DNA of 10,991 nt. Origin: Actinomycetes bacterium. GTDB taxonomy: Bacteria; Actinomycetota; CALGFH01. Below, piece after piece: positions 6,203 to 10,991 of the stretch (positions are counted from its first letter, which is position 1; every line of letters begins with the position of its first letter). Below the pieces are notes generated by a model. The model was not told the origin of the DNA. It ran no database searches and was given only the letters and a program-made list of their open reading frames with translations. Location of the stretch: positions 1-10,991 of the forward strand of contig JASLBL010000162.1 in the NCBI GenBank assembly GCA_030146615.1, written 5' to 3'. The translations under genes and the position numbers were made by a program.

Positions 6203-7750
6203 CTACGAAACCGCCTTGACGATCGCCTCGTCCAGGCCCGGGAACTCGGCCAGGTAGTCGGCCCGCTCGGCCTTGAGCCGCTCGACCTGGCGGCGGTACT
6301 CGTCGGTGCGGCCCTGGCGCTCGTACAGCCGCCGCGGCTGGACCAGCTCGGCGTCGTCGATGCCGGGCACCTCGGCGGCGACCTGGTAGCCGAAGTCGGG
6401 GTCCTCGTCCCAGGTGATGCTGCCCTCGGCGATGGCCCGCACGATGGCCGAGGAGTGCGGGATCCGGACCTTCTTGGAGCGGTCGTCGCCCTCGGGCCCG
6501 CCGACCCGCCCGGTGTTGAGCAGGAACACCTCTAGCGGGTGGGTCTCCAGCAGCTCGGCCAGCCGGTTGCCCTGCTGCTCGTGGCGGAGCGGGAAGAACG
6601 GGTTGGTCCCAGGGACCCGCAGCGACCGGCCCTCCTCGTCCTTGCCGCCGGCCGAGGTGCCCTGGGTCTCGCCGAGCATGAAGTAGCCGGCCGCCTGCTC
6701 GACGTTGAGCCGGGCCACCCCCGGGATGATGTTCTCGTTGCGGTTCAGGATGAGCAGGAACGACGCCGGCGGGACCCGGTCGGCCGGGTAGTTGTCGATC
6801 GAGCGCATGTTGAACACGGCCCGGCCGTTCTGGGTGTAGGAGGTGTCGAAGAAGTCGATCTTGTCGCCGTGCTGGGAGACGTTCTCGAGATAGGCGTCGG
6901 GCCTGGTCACGGCCCCGTGGATGGCCGGCTCGTCCTCGGCCGACAGGGCGAAGGTCTTGGCGAAGCAGCCGTCCTCGGTGGAGACGATCTTCCCCCCGGC
7001 GAACAGCCCGATGAAGTCGTCCTGGACCGCCTGGGAGCCGTTCTGCTTGGTGAAGGTGGTGGTGGTCTTGCCCGTCCCCGAGAGGCCGACGATCAGCATG
7101 GTCTTCTCGCCCTCGGAGGTCGGGATGACCTTGCAGCCGGCGTGCATGGCCAGCCCGCCGCCCTCGTACACCTTGCGGTTCCACATCCGCAGGCCGCCCT
7201 TTTTCGACTCCCCGAAGTAGTCGGAGTTGAGGACCCGGGTCACGCCGGCGTCCAGGTCGACGGCGATCACCCGGTCGTCGGGATAGCCGGGGGCGGCCAG
7301 GTTGGGGGTGTAGACGATGGTGATCTCGGGCTCGTGCCCGGTGTCCCCCTCGACCGGGTCGTAGTAGAGGAACCGCTGCATGCCGGCGATGTTGGCGTTG
7401 GCCTTCTCGATGACGAGCCGGGCCGGGGTGCGGTAGGGCCCGGCGTGGCCGACGAAGCCGTCGACCACGACCATGTCCTGGCCGCGGATGTACTCGTCTT
7501 GCAGCGCGGCCAGCCGCTTTCCTTCCTCGCGGTCGATGGTCTGGTCGCTGTGCTCGTCGGGCCGGTCGGTGACCACGTAGGTCGACCCCTTGGAGCGGGA
7601 CACGACCTTGGTCTGGACGTTGACGTTGCCGTACTCGGTCTGGCGGGCCTGGGGCATGGCGTCGGTGTACTCGCGCAGCTCGGCCTCGGTCGGGTGGAAG
7701 GCGATCGACTTGGCGGCGAGACCCAGGTCGGACGGTGGCGAGCTCGGCAT
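6203..7750 (-). CDS. pckA: Phosphoenolpyruvate carboxykinase (ATP)
   Basis: A 515-residue cytoplasmic enzyme that converts oxaloacetate and ATP to phosphoenolpyruvate, ADP and CO2, the entry step of gluconeogenesis. The P-loop GLSGTGKT (222-229, Lys228) is typical of the ATP-dependent family. Other aligned active-site features by eye are ESKKG (Lys183/184) and MHAG (His203) for Mn2+, DDF (244-246) as the second metal motif, GCFAKT (261-266), Arg310 in NGRAVF, and Arg429 in KVRIPH. The substrate loop that usually reads GRSPKDK is SRSKGST here (51-57), so this is a divergent member. The start is well supported: GGAGGG lies 6 nt before ATG at 7750. Many Actinomycetota use the unrelated GTP enzyme instead. 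It follows a phosphoribosyltransferase gene by 37 nt and precedes thiL by 24 nt. Confidence 0.94.
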   Translation of the reverse strand: MPSSPPSDLGLAAKSIAFHPTEAELREYTDAMPQARQTEYGNVNVQTKVVSRSKGSTYVVTDRPDEHSDQTIDREEGKRLAALQDEYIRGQDMVVVDGFVGHAGPYRTPARLVIEKANANIAGMQRFLYYDPVEGDTGHEPEITIVYTPNLAAPGYPDDRVIAVDLDAGVTRVLNSDYFGESKKGGLRMWNRKVYEGGGLAMHAGCKVIPTSEGEKTMLIVGLSGTGKTTTTFTKQNGSQAVQDDFIGLFAGGKIVSTEDGCFAKTFALSAEDEPAIHGAVTRPDAYLENVSQHGDKIDFFDTSYTQNGRAVFNMRSIDNYPADRVPPASFLLILNRNENIIPGVARLNVEQAAGYFMLGETQGTSAGGKDEEGRSLRVPGTNPFFPLRHEQQGNRLAELLETHPLEVFLLNTGRVGGPEGDDRSKKVRIPHSSAIVRAIAEGSITWDEDPDFGYQVAAEVPGIDDAELVQPRRLYERQGRTDEYRRQVERLKAERADYLAEFPGLDEAIVKAVS

Positions 7751-7787
7751 CTAGGGCCCTCCAGCAGTGGAGACGAGAAGCTCCAGT

Positions 7788-8447
7788 CTAGCGTGCGGCA
7801 CTGGCTCTCCCCTGCTCCAGACAGCGCAGCACCTCGTCGTCGTCGACCTGGGGGAAGTGCTCGTAGGCCTGGCCGACGTTGAGGTACGGGTCGGGGGTGA
7901 CCAGCACGACCACCTGGTCGACCACGGGCGCGAGCCGCTCGGCCAGGCCGGTGGGGCCGACGGGCACGGCCACCAGCACCCGGCTGGCGCCGGCCCGGCG
8001 GGTGTAGGCGGCGGCGGCCGCGCAGGTCCAGCCGGTGGCGACCCCGTCGTCGACCAGGACGGCGGTCCGGCCGGCGAGCTCGAGGGGGGGCAGGCCGTTG
8101 CGGTAGGTGGCGGTCCGCCTGGCCACCTCGGCCGTCTGGCGGGCGGCCTCGGCCCTGACCGCGGCCAGGTCGAGCCCGAGGCGGCGGATGGCCGGCTCGT
8201 CCAGCGCCTGGACCCCCTCGGCGACCGCGCCGACGGCCAGTTCGGGGTTGCCGGGGGCGCCGACCTTTCGGGGCACGACCACGTCTAGGGGGGCGCCGAG
8301 GCGGGCCGCGACCTGGGCGGCCACCACCACCCCACCGCGCGGGAGGCCGAGGACGAGCACGGGAGGCCTGGCGAGGCTAGCAACGACCTCGGCCAGCAAC
8401 CCGCCAGCCTCGACCCGGTCGAGGAACCGCCGCTGCCGTCCCGCCAT
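7788..8447 (-). CDS. Phosphoribosyltransferase-domain protein (COG1926-like)
   Basis: A 219-residue protein with the type I phosphoribosyltransferase fold. The PRPP-binding loop LVDDGVATGWT is at residues 131-141. LGLPRGGVVVAAQVA (33-47) and VPRKVGAPGNPELAVGA (58-74) are typical of the stand-alone family often annotated only as phosphoribosyltransferase. Its substrate is not known; it lacks signs that would make it a defined purine or pyrimidine salvage enzyme. I chose ATG at 8447 because GGGAG lies 4 nt upstream and because the family begins close to FLDRVEAG; the open frame continues upstream to 8732 but runs through a promoter region. It is probably the first gene of a minus-strand unit with pckA and thiL. 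Confidence 0.85.
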   Translation of the reverse strand: MAGRQRRFLDRVEAGGLLAEVVASLARPPVLVLGLPRGGVVVAAQVAARLGAPLDVVVPRKVGAPGNPELAVGAVAEGVQALDEPAIRRLGLDLAAVRAEAARQTAEVARRTATYRNGLPPLELAGRTAVLVDDGVATGWTCAAAAAYTRRAGASRVLVAVPVGPTGLAERLAPVVDQVVVLVTPDPYLNVGQAYEHFPQVDDDEVLRCLEQGRASAAR

Positions 8448-8470
8448 GTCGCTCCCAGTCGGGGAAGGCA

Positions 8471-8499
8471 AGAATACCGGCCCTTGCGCTCTCGTGAAA
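8471..8499 (-). promoter_or_regulatory. Candidate promoter for the phosphoribosyltransferase-pckA-thiL unit
   Basis: Read on the minus strand, TTTCAC (8494-8499) and TATTCT (8471-8476) are separated by exactly 17 nt, close to the housekeeping sigma consensus. Transcription would begin near 8464 and give a leader of about 17 nt that contains the GGGAG ribosome site of the phosphoribosyltransferase gene. I found no equally good promoter just before pckA, which supports a shared transcript. Confidence 0.5.
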
Positions 8500-8527
8500 T
8501 GCCTGGCCGACCACCTGGTACCCGCCC

Positions 8528-8556
8528 TTGGCACACCCTGGAGCCGCGTGTAGCAT
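8528..8556 (+). promoter_or_regulatory. Candidate promoter for the Lrp/AsnC-domain gene
   Basis: TTGGCA (8528-8533) and TAGCAT (8551-8556) are 17 nt apart, a near-consensus housekeeping promoter. Transcription would begin near 8563 and leave a leader of about 65 nt before the GTG start at 8629. It is back-to-back with the promoter for the phosphoribosyltransferase gene. Confidence 0.6.
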
Positions 8557-8628
8557 GCGCAGACCCTTCGACCCCGGTGCAGCCGTGGGCGCACCGTTGC
8601 GGCGGCAGACTCAAGGAGGTCGTTGCTT

Positions 8629-8862
8629 GTGGTGACGGCATACATCCTGATCCAGACCGAGGTCGGCAAGGCGGCCCAGGTCGCCAAGGAGATCGCCGAG
8701 ATCAAGGGCGTCCAGCAGGCCGAGGACGTCACCGGCCCCTACGACGTGATCGTCCGCGCCGAGGCCCGCAACGTCGACGACCTGGGCAAGCTGGTCGTGG
8801 CCCGCGTCCAGGCCGTCGACGGCATCACCCGCACCCTTACATGCCCTGTGGTCCACTTGTAG
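8629..8862 (+). CDS. Stand-alone Lrp/AsnC ligand-binding (RAM) domain protein
   Basis: A 77-residue protein made only of the Lrp/AsnC effector-binding domain, without the usual N-terminal helix-turn-helix. It starts MVTAYILIQTEVGKA and contains EDVTGPYDVIVRAEA (32-46), the conserved ligand-binding turn, ending TRTLTCPVVHL. Such proteins form decamers or other rings of dimers and are thought to bind amino acids or modulate full-length Lrp proteins; a role here is inference. AAGGAGGT (8613-8620) is a strong ribosome site. It is 8 nt from GTG 8629, 11 nt from GTG 8632 and only 2 nt from the in-frame TTG 8623, so I chose 8629. The gene has its own promoter and converges on serC, with an inverted repeat spanning its stop codon. 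Confidence 0.9.
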   Translation: MVTAYILIQTEVGKAAQVAKEIAEIKGVQQAEDVTGPYDVIVRAEARNVDDLGKLVVARVQAVDGITRTLTCPVVHL

Positions 8863-8875
8863 TTGCGGACCACAG
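8846..8875 (+). terminator. Inverted repeat spanning the stop of the Lrp/AsnC-domain gene
   Basis: CTGTGGTCC (8846-8854) pairs perfectly with GGACCACAG (8867-8875) across a 12-nt loop that contains the TAG stop. With no T-run after it, this may be a GC-type terminator, possibly working in both directions between two convergent genes. An RNA-stability or protein-binding role is equally possible. Confidence 0.5.
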
Positions 8876-8883
8876 AAGGCAGT

Positions 8884-8916
8884 CCCCGATTCATTCGGGG
8901 GGGAGTCCTCCCCCTC
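8884..8916 (-). terminator. Overlapping GC-rich hairpins at the serC 3' end
   Basis: Two hairpins share bases. CCCCGA (8884-8889) pairs with TCGGGG (8895-8900) over a 5-nt loop. GGGGGAG (8899-8905) pairs with CTCCCCC (8908-8914) over 2 nt. The second lies inside the last codons of serC and the first spans its TGA stop. They could end serC transcription and also act on transcripts from the convergent Lrp/AsnC-domain gene. They cannot both form fully because they compete for 8899-8900. Confidence 0.45.
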
Positions 8917-10045
8917 GAACCCCCCCAACTGCGACCAGCCAGTCCACCGCCCGGGTCAGGGTCTCGAGGTCGGCCGGCTCGATCGCCGGGAACATGGCGA
9001 TCCGGAGCTGGTTGCGGCCTAGCTTGCGGTAGGGCTCGGTGTCGACGATCCCATTGGCCCGCAGGGCCCGGGCGACGGCGCCGGCGTCGACCGAGGGGTC
9101 GAGGTCGATGGTGGCCACGGTGTGGCTGCGCATCGCCGGGTCGGCCACGAACGGGGTCGCGTACTCGCTCGCCTCGGCCCAGCCGTAGACGGTCCCGGCC
9201 GACTCGTCGCAGCGCTTGGCCGACCAGGCGAGCCCGCCCTGCCGGTTCAGCCAGTCGACCTGCTCGGCCAGCAGGAACAGGGTGGCCAGGGCTGGGGTGT
9301 TGAGGGTCTGGTCGGCCCGTGACTGCTCGAGGGCGATCCCGAGGCTGAGCATGGCCGGGATGTGGCGGCCGGAGGCGGCGACCCGCCCCACCCGCTCGAC
9401 GGCCGCCGGGGACAGCCAGGCCAGCCAGAGGCCGCCGTCGGCGGCGAACGACTTCTGGGGGGCGAAGTAGTAGACGTCGGCCTGGCGCGGATCCACGGGC
9501 AGGGCGCCGGCCCCCGAGGTGGCGTCGACGCAGACCAGCCCGTCGGCGCCGGCCGGCCGGCGGATCCCCATGGCCACCCCGGTCGAGGTCTCGTTGTGGG
9601 TGAGGGCGTACAGGTCGACCTCGGGGTCGGGGCGGGGCTCGGGGTGGCTGCCGTAGGGGCTGGCGATCACCTGGGGCTCGTCCAGGTGGGGGGCGGCGGT
9701 GGCGGCGGCCGCGAACTTGGCCGAGAACTCCCCGAACACCAGGTGCTGGCTGCGCCGCTCGATCAGGGAGAAGGTGGCCAGGTCCCAGAACAGGGTCGAG
9801 CCGCCGTTGCCGAGGGCGACCTCGTAGCCGGCGGGCAGGTCGAACAGCTCGGCTAGCCCGGCCCGGATGCGGCCGACGACCGAGCGGACCGGGGCCTGGC
9901 GGTGGCTGGTGCCGAGGAAGGCCGGGGCGGCCGCGGCCAGGGCGGCCACCGACTCCTGGCGGACCTTGGAGGGGCCGCTGCCGAAGCGGCCGTCCCCCGG
10001 CCGCAGCTCGGCGGGGAGGATCGGGGTGGATTTCTGGTCGGTCAT
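8891..10045 (-). CDS. serC: Phosphoserine aminotransferase
   Basis: A 384-residue pyridoxal-phosphate enzyme that makes 3-phosphoserine from 3-phosphohydroxypyruvate and glutamate, the second step of serine synthesis. It matches the actinobacterial branch of the family: RFGSGPSKVR (20-29), GTSHRQ (45-50) for substrate phosphate, and the cofactor-binding Lys198 in FAPQKSFAADGG. YRKLGRNQLRIAMFPAIE near the C terminus is the typical closing segment. Length is normal, though the final VRGGGLPPE is encoded by a GC-rich palindrome and may be a late addition. ATG at 10045 is the start; only a weak ribosome site is present. TAGAGT lies 6 nt before the ATG and could be the -10 box of a leaderless transcript. 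It is divergent from an aspartate-type aminotransferase gene and converges on a stand-alone Lrp/AsnC-domain gene. Confidence 0.95.
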   Translation of the reverse strand: MTDQKSTPILPAELRPGDGRFGSGPSKVRQESVAALAAAAPAFLGTSHRQAPVRSVVGRIRAGLAELFDLPAGYEVALGNGGSTLFWDLATFSLIERRSQHLVFGEFSAKFAAAATAAPHLDEPQVIASPYGSHPEPRPDPEVDLYALTHNETSTGVAMGIRRPAGADGLVCVDATSGAGALPVDPRQADVYYFAPQKSFAADGGLWLAWLSPAAVERVGRVAASGRHIPAMLSLGIALEQSRADQTLNTPALATLFLLAEQVDWLNRQGGLAWSAKRCDESAGTVYGWAEASEYATPFVADPAMRSHTVATIDLDPSVDAGAVARALRANGIVDTEPYRKLGRNQLRIAMFPAIEPADLETLTRAVDWLVAVGGVRGGGLPPE

Positions 10046-10097
10046 GCGGCCACTCTATCCTCGCTCGACAACCGCACTGCCCCGACGGAGGCACCCT

Positions 10098-10991
10098 GTG
10101 TCAAGGATCTCCCGCCGTGTCGCCGCCATCGCCGAGTCGGCCACCCTGGCCATCGACGCCAAGGCCAAGGCGCTCAAGGCGGCCGGCGAGGACGTGATCG
10201 GCTTCGGCGCCGGCGAGCCCGACTTCCCGACCCCGGCCCCGATCGTCGAGGCGGCGGTGGCGGCCTGTCGGGAGCCCCGCTACCACCACTACACCCCGGG
10301 GCCGGGCCTGCCCGAGCTGCGGGCGGCGATCGCGGCCAAGACGGCCCGCGACTCGGGCCTGACCGTCGAGCCGAGCCAGGTGCTGGTCACCAACGGCGGC
10401 AAGCACGCCCTCTACCAGGCCTTCACCACCCTGCTCGACCCCGGCGACGAGGTCCTGCTGCCGTCGCCCTACTGGGTCACCTACCCCGAGGCGATCTCGC
10501 TCACCGGGGCCGAGCCGGTGGTCGTCGAGACCGGCCAGTCGACCGGCTTCCGGGTCTCGGTCGAGCAGCTGGAGGCGGCCACCACCGACCGGACCAAGCT
10601 GCTGGTGTTTGTCTCCCCCTCCAACCCGACCGGGGCCGTGTACCCTCCCGAGGAGGTCGAGGCCGTCGGGCGCTGGGCCGTCGAGCACGGGATCTGGGTC
10701 GTCGCGGACGAGATCTACGAGCACCTGGTCTACGGGTCGGCGGAGCACATCTCCATGCCGGTCGTGGTGCCCGAGCTCGCCGACACCTGCGTCGTCGTCA
10801 ACGGGGTCGCCAAGACCTACGCCATGACCGGCTGGCGGGTCGGGTGGCTCCTCGGCCCGACCGACGTCGTCAAGGCCGCCACCAACCTGCAGTCGCACGC
10901 CACCTCGAACGTCAGCAACGTCGCCCAGCGGGCGGCCGTGGCGGCGCTGACCGGCGACCTGTCGGCCGTCGCCGAGATGCGCTCGGCCTTC
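10098..10991 (+). CDS. Class I aminotransferase, aspartate aminotransferase type (3' end outside window)
   Basis: The first 298 residues of a fold-type I pyridoxal-phosphate aminotransferase, about three quarters of the usual 390-400. Motifs appear in order: GAGEPDFPTP (37-46), TNGGKHALYQAF (98-109), PYWVTYPE (124-131), SPSNPTGAVY (173-182) with the cofactor-contacting Asn176, DEIYEHLVYG (204-213) with Asp204 and Tyr207, and NGVAKTYAMTGWRVGW (235-250) with Lys239 forming the Schiff base. The pattern resembles the subgroup Ib enzymes of Thermus and Bacillus, which swap amino groups between aspartate and 2-oxoglutarate; some members also act on prephenate, which cannot be excluded. The GTG start at 10098 has GGAGG (10087-10091) 6 nt upstream. 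It is divergent from serC over a 52-bp gap, which suggests linked amino-acid synthesis. Confidence 0.93.
   Translation, partial: MSRISRRVAAIAESATLAIDAKAKALKAAGEDVIGFGAGEPDFPTPAPIVEAAVAACREPRYHHYTPGPGLPELRAAIAAKTARDSGLTVEPSQVLVTNGGKHALYQAFTTLLDPGDEVLLPSPYWVTYPEAISLTGAEPVVVETGQSTGFRVSVEQLEAATTDRTKLLVFVSPSNPTGAVYPPEEVEAVGRWAVEHGIWVVADEIYEHLVYGSAEHISMPVVVPELADTCVVVNGVAKTYAMTGWRVGWLLGPTDVVKAATNLQSHATSNVSNVAQRAAVAALTGDLSAVAEMRSAF

Noticed and set aside
5192..7882. Two long plus-strand open frames opposite thiL and pckA
   Set aside because: Composition is repetitive Gly/Val/Asp/Gln and shows no motif; thiL and pckA on the other strand are unambiguous.
8448..8732. N-terminal extension of the phosphoribosyltransferase
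   Set aside because: It would run through two good divergent promoters and into the Lrp/AsnC-domain gene; the ATG at 8447 has its own ribosome site.
10101..10898. Minus-strand open frame opposite the class I aminotransferase
   Set aside because: Gly/Asp/Leu-rich antisense product without motifs; the plus strand has every aminotransferase signature.
1..10991. tRNA, rRNA, CRISPR, insertion sequence or phage genes
   Set aside because: Looked for on both strands; no cloverleaf, repeat-spacer array, terminal inverted repeats with transposase, or phage protein was seen. Frequent GGCC/CCAGG runs reflect GC-rich codon use.

Overview
The window is about 11 kb of very GC-rich bacterial chromosome, densely packed with genes in both orientations. 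The codon use (nearly all third positions G or C), GTG/TTG starts, an actinobacterial-type phosphoserine aminotransferase and a stand-alone Lrp/AsnC ligand-binding protein suggest a member of the Actinomycetota, probably an uncultured or little-studied lineage. That assignment is an inference from gene type and composition. I see no phage, insertion sequence, CRISPR array, rRNA or tRNA.

Left part (1-3507): a MosC/YbjJ-like major facilitator transporter, cut by the window start, is divergent from a LysR-type regulator. The 70-bp gap between them carries a perfect T-N11-A dyad, so the regulator probably controls the transporter, itself, or both. The LysR gene then converges on an aldehyde dehydrogenase gene, and the two TAG stops share one CTAG.

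Middle (3508-5173): the aldehyde dehydrogenase is divergent from a flavin monoamine oxidase that keeps the covalent-FAD cysteine, the active-site lysine and both aromatic-cage tyrosines of MAO A/B. Together they could turn an amine into an aldehyde and then a carboxylic acid. The 214-bp gap between them holds a short palindrome and a stretch that looks like coding sequence on the minus strand.

Right part (5174-10991): on the minus strand lie a phosphoribosyltransferase, an ATP-type PEP carboxykinase (pckA) and thiamine-monophosphate kinase (thiL), with gaps of 37 and 24 nt, likely one transcription unit. The phosphoribosyltransferase has a sigma-70-like promoter facing another good promoter for the stand-alone Lrp/AsnC ligand-binding protein. 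That small gene converges on serC across a region of strong hairpins. serC is divergent, over 52 bp, from a class I aspartate-type aminotransferase cut by the window end.

The window is mostly core metabolism: gluconeogenesis (pckA), serine synthesis (serC), aspartate-family transamination and thiamine diphosphate synthesis (thiL), plus an amine-degradation pair and a regulated efflux or uptake gene. I see no clear new system. The best leads are the amine oxidase/dehydrogenase pair, the LysR operator, the orphan coding-like stretch, and the hairpins around the serC 3' end.
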